Shown: positions 9,228 through 18,036 of the stretch, piece after piece
How positions within the stretch are numbered: position 1 is the stretch's first letter
How the letters are laid out: each line of letters opens with the position of its first letter
From: Bradyrhizobium sp. URHD0069
GTDB lineage: Bacteria > Pseudomonadota > Alphaproteobacteria > Rhizobiales > Xanthobacteraceae
Direction of reading: 5' to 3'
NCBI RefSeq assembly: GCF_000701345.1
Contig: NZ_JNIJ01000037.1
Coordinates: 1 to 64,000 of the forward strand
DNA: 64,000 nucleotides
Notes under the pieces: model-generated
Database searches by the model: none
What the model saw: only the letters and a program-made list of their open reading frames with translations
Told to the model about the DNA's origin: nothing
Made by a program: the position numbers and the translations under genes

Positions 9228-9515
9228 ATGTCCGTCGACGCCGCCACCGTTCGCCGTATCGCGCATCTCGCGCGGATTGCGGTCACTGACGAGGAGGTTC
9301 CCCATCTGCAGGGGGAACTGAACGCGATGCTGGCGTTTGTCGAGCAGCTCGCCGAGGTGAACGTCGACGGCGTCGAGCCGATGACCTCGGTGACCCCGAT
9401 GGACATGAAGAAGCGCGTCGATGTGGTGACGGATGGCGAGATCGCGGATGATGTGGTCCGCAACGCGCCGGAGACCCAGGACCACTTCTTTCTGGTGCCG
9501 AAAGTCGTCGAATAG
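9228..9515 (+). CDS. gatC: Asp-tRNA(Asn)/Glu-tRNA(Gln) amidotransferase subunit C
   Basis: The 95-residue product begins VDAATVRRIAHLARIAVTDEE and contains ELNAMLAFVEQLAEVNVDGVEP, followed by the TPM..RxDxVTDG region typical of GatC. GatC holds GatA and GatB together in the GatCAB complex, which converts mischarged Glu-tRNA(Gln) and Asp-tRNA(Asn) to the correct amidated forms. It is the first gene of a five-frame cluster (gatC, small protein, gatA, small protein, gatB). Confidence 0.95.
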   Translation: MSVDAATVRRIAHLARIAVTDEEVPHLQGELNAMLAFVEQLAEVNVDGVEPMTSVTPMDMKKRVDVVTDGEIADDVVRNAPETQDHFFLVPKVVE

Positions 9516-9522
9516 GATCATA

Positions 9523-9566
9523 GCGTTTTCAAGCGAAGTGGATTCCGGTTCGCGTGAAGAAAACGC
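9523..9566. repeat. Dispersed palindromic repeat between gatC and the next gene
   Basis: GCGTTTTC at 9523-9530 and GAAAACGC at 9559-9566 are perfect inverted arms around a segment with the AAGCGAAGTGGATTCCGGTT core. This core resembles an abundant Bradyrhizobium extragenic repeat. It may form a hairpin in the gat mRNA. Confidence 0.6.
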
Positions 9567-9596
9567 GTCAAAATAAAGAGTTCTACGGGAAATCCG

Positions 9597-9809
9597 ATGT
9601 GCCTGCTTTGCGACGATGAAAAGGCCTACGCGGCCTATATGAACTATCTCGACGCCATGGAGCGGCAGGGCAAGGTCGCCGACCCCGACAAGGCGATGGA
9701 CGCCGTGCTCGACGCGCTTGAAGCGTCGGACAAGACCCGCCCCAAACAGGACGATCCGGCCAACGACAAGACGCTGTCTCCGTTCTTTTGCAGCCCGGTT
9801 GATAAATGA
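9597..9809 (+). CDS. Small conserved protein inside the gat cluster
   Basis: The product has 70 residues and no recognised domain. It starts MCLLCDDEKAYAAYMNYLDA with a CxxC pair, has an alanine/aspartate-rich helical middle, and ends FFCSPVDK. Its stop overlaps the gatA start (ATGA at 9806-9809), which argues for real translation and coupling to gatA. From memory, similar frames occur next to gatA in other Bradyrhizobium genomes. The function is unknown. Confidence 0.75.
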   Translation: MCLLCDDEKAYAAYMNYLDAMERQGKVADPDKAMDAVLDALEASDKTRPKQDDPANDKTLSPFFCSPVDK

Positions 9810-11278
9810 CCGATTTGACATCGCTGACGCTCGCCGAGGCCCGTGAGGGTCTCGCGAACAAATCCTTTACCTCGCTTGAACTGACCGACGCGCACCTTGG
9901 CGCGATCGAGGCCGCGCGCGTGCTCAATGCCTTTGTTCTGGAAACGCCGGACCAGGCCCGCGCCATGGCGCGCGCGATCGATGCGAAAATCGCCAAGGGC
10001 GAGGGCGGCCCGCTGGCCGGCATTCCCTTGGGCATCAAGGACCTGTTCGCTACGAAAGATGTGCGCACCACCGCGTGCTCGAAAATCCTCGGCAATTTCG
10101 TGCCGCCTTATGAATCCACCGTGACCTCGCAGCTCTGGCGCGACGGCGCGGTGATGCTCGGCAAGCTCAACAATGATGAGTTCGCGATGGGCTCGTCGAA
10201 CGAGACCTCGTGCTTCGGTCCGGTGGTCAATCCGTGGCGACGCGAGGGCTCCAACACCACTCTGGTGCCTGGTGGTTCGTCCGGCGGCTCGGCGTCCGCA
10301 GTGGCGGCGCAACTATGCATGGGCGCGACCGCAACCGACACCGGCGGTTCGATCCGCCAGCCTGCGGCATTCACCGCGACCGTCGGCGTGAAACCGACCT
10401 ATGGCCGCTGCTCGCGCTGGGGCACCGTCGCCTTCGCATCCTCGCTCGATCAGGCCGGGCCGATCGCGCGCACCGTGCGCGATGCTGCGATCCTGATGCG
10501 CTCGATGGCCGGTCACGACCCCAAGGACACCACGTCGGTCAATTGCGAGGTGCCGGACTACGAGGCCGCGATCGGAAAATCCGTCAAGGGCATGAAGATC
10601 GGCATACCCAAGGAATACCGCCTCGACGGCATGCCTCCGGAAATCGAAAAGCTCTGGAGCGAGGGCGCGGCGTGGCTGAAGGCGTCAGGCGCCGAACTGG
10701 TCGAGGTGTCGCTGCCGCACACCAAATACGCGCTTCCGGCGTACTATATCGTCGCGCCCGCGGAGGCCTCGTCGAATCTCGCGCGCTACGACGGCGTGCG
10801 CTATGGCCTGCGCGTACCCGGCCGCAGCATCGGCGAGATGTATGAGAACACCCGCGCCGAAGGCTTTGGCGACGAAGTCCGCCGTCGCGTCATGATCGGC
10901 ACCTATGTGCTCTCGGCCGGCTACTACGATGCCTATTATCTGCGCGCGCAGAAGGTCCGCACCCTGATCAAGAAAGATTTCGAGGACTGTTTCGCCAAAG
11001 GCGTCAGCGCCATCCTGACGCCGGCGACGCCATCGGCGGCGTTTGGCATCGGGGAGAAAGGTGCCGACCCCGTGGAAATGTATCTCAACGACATCTTCAC
11101 GGTGACGGTGAACATGGCGGGGCTGCCGGGAATTGCCGTTCCCGCCGGCAGGGACGCGCAAGGTTTGCCGCTCGGCCTGCAACTGATCGGCCGGCCATTC
11201 GACGAGGAGACGCTGTTCTCGCTCGGCGAGATAGTCGAGCAGGCGGCTGGCCGCTTCACGCCACCGAGGTGGTGGTGA
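9806..11278 (+). CDS. gatA: Asp-tRNA(Asn)/Glu-tRNA(Gln) amidotransferase subunit A
   Basis: The product has 490 residues and belongs to the amidase-signature family. The catalytic triad is visible: Lys78 in GIPLGIKDLFATK, the cis-serine near 158 in PGGSSGGSASAVAA, and Ser182 in TDTGGSIRQPAAF. GatA hydrolyses glutamine and delivers ammonia through a tunnel to the tRNA-bound substrate activated by GatB. The start overlaps the preceding small gene by 4 bases, and the following small gene begins 2 bases after the stop, so the cluster is tightly coupled. Confidence 0.96.
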   Translation: MTDLTSLTLAEAREGLANKSFTSLELTDAHLGAIEAARVLNAFVLETPDQARAMARAIDAKIAKGEGGPLAGIPLGIKDLFATKDVRTTACSKILGNFVPPYESTVTSQLWRDGAVMLGKLNNDEFAMGSSNETSCFGPVVNPWRREGSNTTLVPGGSSGGSASAVAAQLCMGATATDTGGSIRQPAAFTATVGVKPTYGRCSRWGTVAFASSLDQAGPIARTVRDAAILMRSMAGHDPKDTTSVNCEVPDYEAAIGKSVKGMKIGIPKEYRLDGMPPEIEKLWSEGAAWLKASGAELVEVSLPHTKYALPAYYIVAPAEASSNLARYDGVRYGLRVPGRSIGEMYENTRAEGFGDEVRRRVMIGTYVLSAGYYDAYYLRAQKVRTLIKKDFEDCFAKGVSAILTPATPSAAFGIGEKGADPVEMYLNDIFTVTVNMAGLPGIAVPAGRDAQGLPLGLQLIGRPFDEETLFSLGEIVEQAAGRFTPPRWW

Positions 11279-11280
11279 GG

Positions 11281-11574
11281 ATGGCGGATTTCAAAGCCAG
11301 CCTGTCGGGCGCCGCGCCTGCGCCCAATCTCGACGCGCCGCTTGCCGCCTTGTGGTGGGCCGCAAAAGGCCAATGGGACGAGGCGCACAAGATCGTCCAG
11401 GGTGAATCGAGCCAGGACGCCGGCTGGGTCCATGCTTATCTTCACCGTGTCGAAGGCGATCTCGGCAATGCCGGCTATTGGTATCGACAGGCGGGCAAAC
11501 CGGTCGCGACCGGTTCTCTCGAAACCGAATGGGATCGGATGGCTTCAGCACTGCTGTGGGATCGACGAGCATGA
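11281..11574 (+). CDS. Conserved hypothetical protein between gatA and gatB
   Basis: The 97-residue protein is rich in Trp and Ala (LAALWWAAKGQWDEAHKIVQ, then WVHAYLHRVEGDLGNAGYWYR). The helical pattern resembles a single TPR/Sel1-like pair, but no domain is certain. It begins 2 bases after gatA, and its TGA overlaps the ATG of gatB (ATGA at 11571-11574). That coupling, and recurrence of the same arrangement in relatives as I recall it, supports a real gene. The role is unknown. Confidence 0.78.
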   Translation: MADFKASLSGAAPAPNLDAPLAALWWAAKGQWDEAHKIVQGESSQDAGWVHAYLHRVEGDLGNAGYWYRQAGKPVATGSLETEWDRMASALLWDRRA

Positions 11575-13049
11575 GTGCGACAAATGGCAGACTGATAAAA
11601 GGCGCCACCGGCGACTGGGAAATGGTGATCGGGCTGGAAGTCCATGCCCAGGTCACCTCGAACTCAAAACTGTTTTCCGGCGCCTCGACCGAATTCGGCG
11701 GCGACCCGAACACCCATGTCTCGCTGGTGGATGCGGCGATGCCGGGCATGCTGCCGGTCATCAATGAATTTTGCGTCGAGCAGGCGGTTCGCACCGGACT
11801 TGGCCTGAACGCGCAGATCAATCTGCGCTCGGTGTTCGACCGCAAAAACTATTTCTATCCGGATTCGCCGCAGGGATATCAGATCAGCCAGTACAAATCG
11901 CCGATCGTGGGCGAGGGCGAGGTCATCGTCGATTTGCCCGATGGCGACAGCATTACCGTGGGCATCGAACGGCTGCATCTGGAGCAGGACGCCGGCAAGT
12001 CGCTGCACGACCAGCATTCGACCATGTCGTTCGTGGACCTCAACCGGTCCGGCGTCGCCCTGATGGAGATCGTCTCGAAGCCGGACATGCGCTCGGCCGA
12101 GCAGGCGAGGGCCTACGTGACAAAGCTGCGCTCGATCCTGCGCTATCTCGGCACCTGCGACGGCGACATGGAAAAGGGCAATCTGCGCGCCGACGTCAAC
12201 GTCTCCGTACGAAAGCCCGGGCATGCACTCGGTACCCGCTGCGAGATCAAGAACGTCAATTCGATCCGTTTCATCGGCCAGGCAATTGAATACGAGGCGC
12301 GGCGTCAGGTCGGAATCCTCGAAGACGGAGGCGCGATCGATCAGGAGACCCGGCTGTTCGACGCCAACAAGGGCGAGACGCGTTCGATGCGCTCCAAGGA
12401 AGAAGCGCACGACTACCGTTATTTTCCGGATCCCGATCTGCTGCCGTTGGAATTTAGCGAAACCTACGTCGCTGAACTGAGAGCCCAACTCCCGGAATTG
12501 CCGGACCAGAAGAAAGCCCGCTTCATCGCCGATTTTGGCCTCTCGCCTTACGACGCCAGTGTGCTGGTGGCCGAGCGCGAGAGCGCGGATTTCTATGAAA
12601 CCGTGCTGGCAAAGCTCGCCGACAAGGTCCGCGACGGCAAGCTCGCCGCCAACTGGGTGATCAACGAACTGTTCGGGCGGGTCAACAAGGAAGGCCGGGA
12701 CATATCGGCATCGCCGGTGTCGGCAGCCCAGCTTGGGGCCATCGTCGATCTGATCGGCGAGGGCACGATCTCCGGCAAGATTGCCAAGGACCTGTTCGAG
12801 ATCGTCTGGACCGAAGGTGGCGACCCCCGCGCGCTGGTCGAAGCGCGCGGCTTGAAGCAGGTCACCGACTTGGGCGCGATCGAGAAGGTGGTCGACAACA
12901 TCATCGCCGCCAATCCCGACAAGGTCGCGCAGGCGCGCGCCAAGCCGCAGCTGATCGGCTGGTTCGTCGGCCAGGTGATGAAGTCATCCGGCGGCAAGGC
13001 CAACCCGCAGTCGGTGAACGATCTGCTCAAGGCCAAACTCGGCATCTGA
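11571..13049 (+). CDS. gatB: Asp-tRNA(Asn)/Glu-tRNA(Gln) amidotransferase subunit B
   Basis: The product has 492 residues. The N-terminal GatB/PET112 domain shows VIGLEVHAQVTSNSKLFSGA, the zinc/Mg-site region, and RKNYFYPDSPQGYQISQY. HDYRYFPDPDLLPL closes the catalytic domain, and the C-terminal YqeY-like helical tail ends VNDLLKAKLGI. GatB binds the mischarged tRNA and carries out ATP-dependent activation. The ATG at 11571 is chosen over a more upstream in-frame ATG because it gives the canonical N-terminus and a 4-base overlap with the preceding gene. Confidence 0.96.
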   Translation: MSATNGRLIKGATGDWEMVIGLEVHAQVTSNSKLFSGASTEFGGDPNTHVSLVDAAMPGMLPVINEFCVEQAVRTGLGLNAQINLRSVFDRKNYFYPDSPQGYQISQYKSPIVGEGEVIVDLPDGDSITVGIERLHLEQDAGKSLHDQHSTMSFVDLNRSGVALMEIVSKPDMRSAEQARAYVTKLRSILRYLGTCDGDMEKGNLRADVNVSVRKPGHALGTRCEIKNVNSIRFIGQAIEYEARRQVGILEDGGAIDQETRLFDANKGETRSMRSKEEAHDYRYFPDPDLLPLEFSETYVAELRAQLPELPDQKKARFIADFGLSPYDASVLVAERESADFYETVLAKLADKVRDGKLAANWVINELFGRVNKEGRDISASPVSAAQLGAIVDLIGEGTISGKIAKDLFEIVWTEGGDPRALVEARGLKQVTDLGAIEKVVDNIIAANPDKVAQARAKPQLIGWFVGQVMKSSGGKANPQSVNDLLKAKLGI

Positions 13050-13612
13050 ACTCGGCCGTGACGCGGCGCCTGTGTCGCCGCCGCCGTCTCGCATCCGTGC
13101 GTAGGCGCGTGCCGATCGTTCAACACGAGCGGCGATGCATCGTCTCGATGGAAAAATCGCGCCGCGAATCGGTGGCGCCGATTCGCGCCAAAAACCCGTT
13201 TTGGCGATCGACGATGCGACCCGACGCCCGCAGCCATGAAAATTTTTTTATTGCCAAAAACCGCGACTCAGAGTCCGCGCAATCGGCTTTCAGCTGTTGT
13301 CGATCGGTTGCGATGCCATCGATCACGTATCGATAGTTCAATGCGCGAATAACGAAAAGGACTGCAGCACAGGCGTTTCTTGCGATATTGAAAATCACAG
13401 GCGTCGCAATTTCGCGCACTATTCGCATCTTTGCGCGAATGCATCGAGGTGTTGTCGATGGACGTACCTCGCGCGCGCTCACATAGGTACGTCAACACTT
13501 CCTTAAGCAGGACGCTGTTTTTTCTAATGTGTTGGTGTATTCGGGAGGTAGTGCATTTCGATTCCCGAGTGCACGCAGCGATTAAGCCATCTCACTACAT
13601 TAGGAGGGCAAC
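13050..13612. other. Gene-poor stretch with strong inverted repeats, upstream of the H1-like gene
   Basis: No convincing gene is seen in these 560 bases. Two adjacent perfect hairpins occur about 115 bases after gatB: CGCGAATCGG/CCGATTCGCG (13163-13187, 10-bp stem) and CGCCAAAA/TTTTGGCG (13186-13206, 8-bp stem). Further on the sequence is rich in GCGAAT/ATTCGC words. The last 60 bases lead into a strong AGGAGGG ribosome site. Confidence 0.5.
13163..13206. terminator. Double hairpin downstream of gatB
   Basis: A 10-bp perfect stem with a 5-base loop (13163-13187) abuts an 8-bp A/T-ended stem, CGCCAAAA-ACCCG-TTTTGGCG (13186-13206). In the second hairpin the T-run forms part of the stem, which can work as a terminator. 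A regulatory role for the downstream gene is the alternative. Confidence 0.4.
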
Positions 13613-13705
13613 ATGGCCAAGAAAGCTAAGAAGGCAAAGAAGGCGAAGAGCGCAGTGAAGAAGACTGCGAAGAAGACCCGCAAGGTCGCGAAGAAGAAGA
13701 AGTAA
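13613..13705 (+). CDS. Histone H1-like lysine-rich mini-protein (30 residues)
   Basis: The product starts MAKKAKKAKKAKSAVKKTAK, continues with KTRKVA and ends in four lysines, so about half its residues are lysine and most of the rest alanine. This resembles the basic tail of H1/Hc1-like nucleoid proteins, with no globular domain. Translation is well supported: ATG is preceded by TAGGAGGGCAAC, one of the best Shine-Dalgarno sites in the window. Binding to DNA or RNA is inferred from charge only. A long untranscribed-looking stretch lies on each side, so it is probably a single-gene transcript. The extreme composition could also arise from a low-complexity frame, but the ribosome site argues against that. 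Confidence 0.72.
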   Translation: MAKKAKKAKKAKSAVKKTAKKTRKVAKKKK

Positions 13706-14517
13706 ATCTCGCTTCTAGAAAATTGCTGGCGGTTTGATGCCGGCACGTCACAAGAGCCTTCGGACGATTTGCTTTCGTAAGCAGATTTAAATCAGACGGC
13801 TCTGGTCGACGAAAGAGGGTGTCGGCGAGACATCAGGTCAAACGGCTGGATCGTACTTTCGAAGAGTTCGCTCTTTCGAAAACCGGTCCGGCAGAAGAAA
13901 CAAGTTTTCTTCGTTCGGTGCGGATCTCGAGGTCCGCAATTTCACCGGTGCTCTCGAGCCCCAAGTGAAATCTGGTCCTGACGTGTTCGCCGACGCCCTC
14001 GTTCTAGCGCCGCTGCTGTCGATGCCGGCGCTTCCGTTTTCCAAAATTCCCTAAACGATTGTCCTTATCAGCCACGGCGCGAGGGCCGAGGCCCTATTGC
14101 GCGAGCCGGGCAGGCCATCCCAACAAACTCAGTCGTCATCGTCCGCGCAGGCGGGTGGTCCAGTATTCCAGAGCGAGTTGTGATCAATCGCGACGTAGCG
14201 GCGTAGGACGCCAGCAGCGAGGCTCGCCGCTAGCCATTGCGCCAATGGTTATCGTTTCGCGAAATGGCAGGGTAAACCGAATTCCACAAATCAGCGGAAA
14301 TGCGCATGAGACAAGCGCTTCTGCGATTTGGCGCCCCAATGCGCCGGATGCACGTTTACATCCCGTTCATCGCAATACTTAAACTGCCCTTCAAATTTGA
14401 TCGGTCATGATCATCCCAACAAGCCGGCAAAACGGCGTGGGGAATAACGGGACGTTTAACACGTGGACAGGAGCCGCGCTCGGGCAGGGCGGCAAAAAAT
14501 CAAAAAGGAGATGACGG
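13706..14517. other. Intergenic stretch, nothing recognised
   Basis: These 812 bases lie between the H1-like peptide and the Sel1-like gene. Open frames here are short and have no family resemblance. No clear terminator, tRNA or repeat is recognised. Confidence 0.4.
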
Positions 14518-14784
14518 ATGTTTCAGGGGCACATCGATCTGGAGACCGCAATGCCGGTGGAAGCAAGTGCTATTCCCGACGTGCTGTTCGAGCGTGGTCT
14601 GTACTGGGCGAGCGGGCGTTCCGGCGTGGTCAATCTGGTCGCCGCGCATAAATGGTTCAACCTCGCCGCCCTGAAAGGCCGCAGCGACGCGATCCAGCTG
14701 CGCCGCGAGGTCGCCGAGATGATGTCCGAGGTCGAGATTGCCATGGCGCAGCGCGAAGCCCGGACCTGGATGACGGCGCACTAG
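14518..14784 (+). CDS. Small Sel1/TPR-like repeat protein
   Basis: The product has 88 residues. The segment ERGLYWASGR..VNLVAAHKWF followed by NLAALKGRSDAIQLRREVA matches a single Sel1-like repeat (paired helices with AxxLG/A spacing). The protein is therefore a mini-solenoid with no enzymatic motif. ATG at 14518 follows AAAAAGGAG at a 7-base spacing. Similar single-repeat proteins are common in Bradyrhizobium; a partner-binding role is inferred only from the fold. It is immediately followed by a dispersed palindromic repeat. Confidence 0.75.
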   Translation: MFQGHIDLETAMPVEASAIPDVLFERGLYWASGRSGVVNLVAAHKWFNLAALKGRSDAIQLRREVAEMMSEVEIAMAQREARTWMTAH

Positions 14785-14785
14785 A

Positions 14786-14910
14786 ACGTGATGACGTTTC
14801 TTCGAAGCGTCATCCCGCTTCATCTTTTTGTTTGGGCATGATCTCCACGCAAACGCCTGGCGTTTGTCGCGAGGGAAAACCCGTACCCACTTTTCCGGAC
14901 CATGCTCTAA
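14786..14910. repeat. Dispersed palindromic repeat (GCATGATC/GACCATGC type)
   Basis: The unit carries GGGCATGATC near 14833 and its near-complement GACCATGCTC near 14899, around a core with AACGCCTGGCGTTTG and ACCCACTTTTCCGG. This core resembles one of the most abundant extragenic repeats of Bradyrhizobium and Rhodopseudomonas. It probably also acts as the transcript end of the Sel1-like gene. Confidence 0.65.
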
Positions 14911-15328
14911 GGGTTCTCCCTCGAATATCGCCCGTCCAGTCCGGCGGCGTGCCGTCCCGGACGACAGTTTCGCCGAGATGCTTCTCCAGTACGATCTGCC
15001 AGCAGTCGGCGTCGAGTGCGGAAACGAGCGCCGGGGCATAAGTGTCATTCGGCCTGCAATATTTGAACGCCGATTGACATGATTCTGCCGATTCGATGCC
15101 AGCGTTTGTGCACAACCTGAAGCCGAACTGCCGCAGCGCGCTAAGAGCCCATTTCAGAAGCGTCTAAAAAAACTATAAAAATGCTCTATTTAACAGTAGG
15201 TTAAGTGCAATACTCACGTTGAGGTGTCGTGGTATTTGTGCAACAACTGCCCGGAAAAGGGCTGCCGGCCGCCTCAGATGTGGCTGTTTGTATTGCCTGA
15301 TCGGAACTCTTCGTTTCTTATCGGAAGT
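14911..15328. other. Upstream region of porin 1, no certain gene
   Basis: A minus-strand reading frame covers part of this stretch (to about 15115) but runs into the dispersed repeat and has no family match, so it is not called. The segment near 15228-15257 (TATTTGTGCAACAA, then CCCGGAAAA) recurs upstream of the second porin near 20135-20162 and probably belongs to the porin promoter region. Confidence 0.45.
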
Positions 15329-15512
15329 GCGACGGAGGGGGGCATCCCGAGGTCGTCCCGTTAGGTGGTTCGCTTTAGTCCCTCGCGTTCATGCGGGTGT
15401 GTCCGAAGACGCGAAGCGACTGAGTGGGTTTTTTTAAGGGACAAGGGAACCAACCTTAGGGTGTTTCACCCAGCGGATCCGGGACCTTCCCTAGAGCAAC
15501 TTGGAGGTTAAC
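15329..15512 (+). promoter_or_regulatory. Conserved porin 5' leader, copy 1
   Basis: This approximately 180-base untranslated leader runs from GCGACGGAGGGGGG to the porin start and is repeated with few changes at 20230-20409. It can fold: TCGCTT (15370-15375) pairs with AAGCGA (15414-15419), adjoining CGCG pairs with CGCG, and an inner CGGG/TCCG hairpin uses a G-U pair where copy 2 has a perfect stem. A run of seven T (15429-15435) follows. TTGGAGG at 15501-15507 is the ribosome site. The fold is consistent with an attenuator or small-RNA target, but this is inference. Confidence 0.6.
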
Positions 15513-17090
15513 ATGAAGATGGTTAAGAGCCTTATCCTTGGCTCAGCGGCGGGTCTGCTCGCCATGAGTGGGGCACAGGCAGCCGATCTTCCCGTCAAGG
15601 CCAAACCGGTCGAGTACGTGAAGATCTGCTCCCTGTATGGTGCTGGTTTCTGGTATATCCCGGGTACTGACACTTGCATGAAGATCGGTGGTTATCTGCG
15701 CGTTGACACTGGCTTCAACGTCTCGTCGCCTTACGATGCGCCCCCTTGGTCGGGTGATATCGGTCAGGGCAACCGCTATGCCGATTTTTTCGCGACTCGT
15801 TCTCGTATGGCGCTGACGGTTGATACCCGTACCGCCACGGAATACGGCGTGGTTCGTACCTTCGCTCAGGGCGACTTCCAGTTCAGCACCTTGGGCGGCA
15901 GCCGCAACCCGAACGTCCTGAATACCCAATTCGCCAACAACGCCAACCTGCTTGACTCGGTCGGCGGCGGCTATGTCGCGGTCGAGTTCGTGTTCATCCA
16001 GTTCGCCGGCTTCACCTTCGGTAAGTCGGCTTCGGCCTTCGCGACGCCTTGGCATGGTTATCCGGGCAACAACTCCTCGTTCCTGCTCGGCGGTCACGAC
16101 ACCGTCACCGGCGTGAACAACATCCAGTACACCGCGCAGTTCGGCAACGGCGTGTCCGGCACCATCGGTCTCGATGATCCGGCCGTGTTCAGCCGCACGC
16201 AGGTCTTCAACCTGTCGGTCGGCTTGCCGGCGTCCGGCGCCGGTGTGACCGGGAATGCTTATGGTGGCGTGCATGCTCCCGACATCGTCGGTAACATCCG
16301 TGTCGATCAGGCCTGGGGTCTGTTCCAGATTTCAGGCCGGGCGCATCTTGTGAACGCGTCGTTCAACAACCTTACTGCCGCTACAGCTCAGCCGAACAAT
16401 CTTTCGGAAATCAGCGGCCACCCCTCGGACAAGTGGGGCGGTTCGGTGATGGCTGCGTTGCAGATCAAGAACCTCCCGACCGGTCCGGGCGACGACATCA
16501 AGATGGACGCGACCTTCGCAAAGGGTGACACGAAGAACGTGATCTCCACCAGCGGAGGCTCGCCGAACTTCCTGATCTTTGGTCCGCAAGGCGGCGGTAG
16601 TGTAGCGCCGGGCGCGTACACGAGCGTTGGCTTCGGTGCGACAACGGACGCTATTTTCCTGCCCGTGGCGAATGGTGGTGATGGAAGTCTCCATCTGACG
16701 ACCGCTTACGGTTTCCGTGGTGCGTTCAACCACAACTGGGACCCGTACTGGTCGACGAGCTTGTTCGGCAGCTGGTCGGCGGTTCGTTACGACGGTACCG
16801 CGAAGCTGATGTTCTGTAATGAGTTCACTCGCGCCACCGGTGGTGTCGCTGTGAAGTCAGCAGATTATAGCTGTAATCCGGACTTCAACATCTCGCAGCT
16901 CGGCCTGGTCACCCGCTGGACTCCTGTCAAGAACCTGACGTTCTCGGGCGAAGTGATGTGGACCAGTCTCGACCAGAAGTTCACTGGTACTACAGTGTTG
17001 ACCGCCCCGGCTCCTAAGCCGCAGGCTGTCTACAACTTCGCCGATCAGAACATCTTCAGCGCGCTCGCCCGCGTTCAGCGCAACTTCTGA
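15513..17090 (+). CDS. Outer-membrane porin, copy 1
   Basis: The product has 525 residues. The signal peptide MKMVKSLILGSAAGLLAMSG ends near AQA-ADLPVKAKP. The mature start with VKICSLYGAGFWYIPGTDTC and a following CMKIGGYLRVDTGFN is typical of the rhizobial Porin_2 family of trimeric beta-barrels. The C-terminus ARVQRNF ends in Phe, as expected for BAM-dependent insertion. It likely forms a general diffusion pore. ATG at 15513 gives a proper signal peptide with a TTGGAGG ribosome site. Copy 2 at 20410 differs at about 38 of 525 positions by eye count. A strong terminator follows. Confidence 0.93.
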   Translation: MKMVKSLILGSAAGLLAMSGAQAADLPVKAKPVEYVKICSLYGAGFWYIPGTDTCMKIGGYLRVDTGFNVSSPYDAPPWSGDIGQGNRYADFFATRSRMALTVDTRTATEYGVVRTFAQGDFQFSTLGGSRNPNVLNTQFANNANLLDSVGGGYVAVEFVFIQFAGFTFGKSASAFATPWHGYPGNNSSFLLGGHDTVTGVNNIQYTAQFGNGVSGTIGLDDPAVFSRTQVFNLSVGLPASGAGVTGNAYGGVHAPDIVGNIRVDQAWGLFQISGRAHLVNASFNNLTAATAQPNNLSEISGHPSDKWGGSVMAALQIKNLPTGPGDDIKMDATFAKGDTKNVISTSGGSPNFLIFGPQGGGSVAPGAYTSVGFGATTDAIFLPVANGGDGSLHLTTAYGFRGAFNHNWDPYWSTSLFGSWSAVRYDGTAKLMFCNEFTRATGGVAVKSADYSCNPDFNISQLGLVTRWTPVKNLTFSGEVMWTSLDQKFTGTTVLTAPAPKPQAVYNFADQNIFSALARVQRNF

Positions 17091-17120
17091 TCCCGATCGT
17101 CTGACAACTCTCTAAAAGAA

Positions 17121-17153
17121 CCCCCGGCAGGAAACTGCCGGGGGTTTTTCTTT
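17121..17153 (+). terminator. Rho-independent terminator of porin 1
   Basis: CCCCCGGCAG and CTGCCGGGGG form a perfect 10-bp stem with a GAAA loop, followed directly by TTTTTCTTT. The same design follows porin 2. Confidence 0.95.
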
Positions 17154-17172
17154 GCGGGCTCAGAGCCAGCAG

Positions 17173-18036
17173 CTATTTGCCAGCGGGAAAGCCAGTGTGG
17201 GTCGAACCGCCGCCTCGAAACCGGACCTCGAAATATCGTCCTAGGTGATCGAGCCGTATGCGAGCATCAGAGTTGCCTGCGACCGGCGTCGGTCCCGCGG
17301 ATGCGATTTTCAATTCAGACACCGTCGCGTTGAGAGATATGGCAATCCCCATGCGCGCTTCATAGACGTCAGCACCAGACAGAGCTCGGATGTGACTGAC
17401 AAGCTCTGCTAGAGGTTCCCGCTCCCGCCGCTCGATCTTTAGGTCTGACGCGTGGTTTTTCACAAATTCCAAAAACGAATGTTCAAAATCCTTGTAGGAC
17501 CACGCCATTCGAAAACAGCCGTGGTTCTCGATCACGTTCGAGCAGATAAGGCTTTTTACGTTTGATTTGCTTTTAAACTTCACTGGGTCTGCGCAATAAG
17601 CACATGTTGGAATTCCGCGAAAGAGATTGGTGATGAGCCGCCCCTTGCGACCTCTGCCGGAAGCCAAATTCTTTTGACGGGCTACTTGGGCCGCAAGAAA
17701 GAGGCTCTCTTCAATGACCGCTGGATAAAAGTTAGGAATCGGGTCGCCATCTGGAATTCGTTTTCCGCCCTGAATTCGTTTTGGCTGGTGTTCGCCGATC
17801 GTTGCTCGATTGCGAAGCATGTTGTGAATTGTCGACTGATCCCAATTAAGAGAGGGACCAAATGCTGGCACTTTCTTTGCGTTCAATCGGTTCGCAATCG
17901 TGTAGCCGCCGAGTCCTGAGATCGAGGCTTCAAAAATATTTCGAACGATCTTCGCGCGGTCCGGCATGAAAACGAAGGACGTTCGATCCTCTGATAACTC
18001 CAACCAACCGGGACGTCCCTTGAGCTTTTTAGCCAT
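17173..18036 (-). pseudogene. Large serine recombinase lacking the catalytic domain
   Basis: About 287 residues match only the C-terminal half of a large serine recombinase. The Recombinase domain begins at RPGWLELSEDRTSFVF and runs through IVRNIFEASISGLGGYTIAN and RLNAKKVPAF. A zinc-ribbon region follows (PTCAYC, then LICS and HGC). The N-terminal resolvase domain with the active serine is absent; upstream sequence to 18300 does not encode it. The product should therefore be unable to cut DNA, and the gene is a decayed mobile-element remnant. It lies between the two porins, close to a broken tyrosine integrase and a tRNA-Ser gene. Confidence 0.78.

Noticed and set aside
14810..15115. Minus-strand frame of 101 codons downstream of the Sel1-like gene
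   Set aside because: Its C-terminal third is translated from a dispersed palindromic repeat, and the rest has no family match or clear ribosome site.
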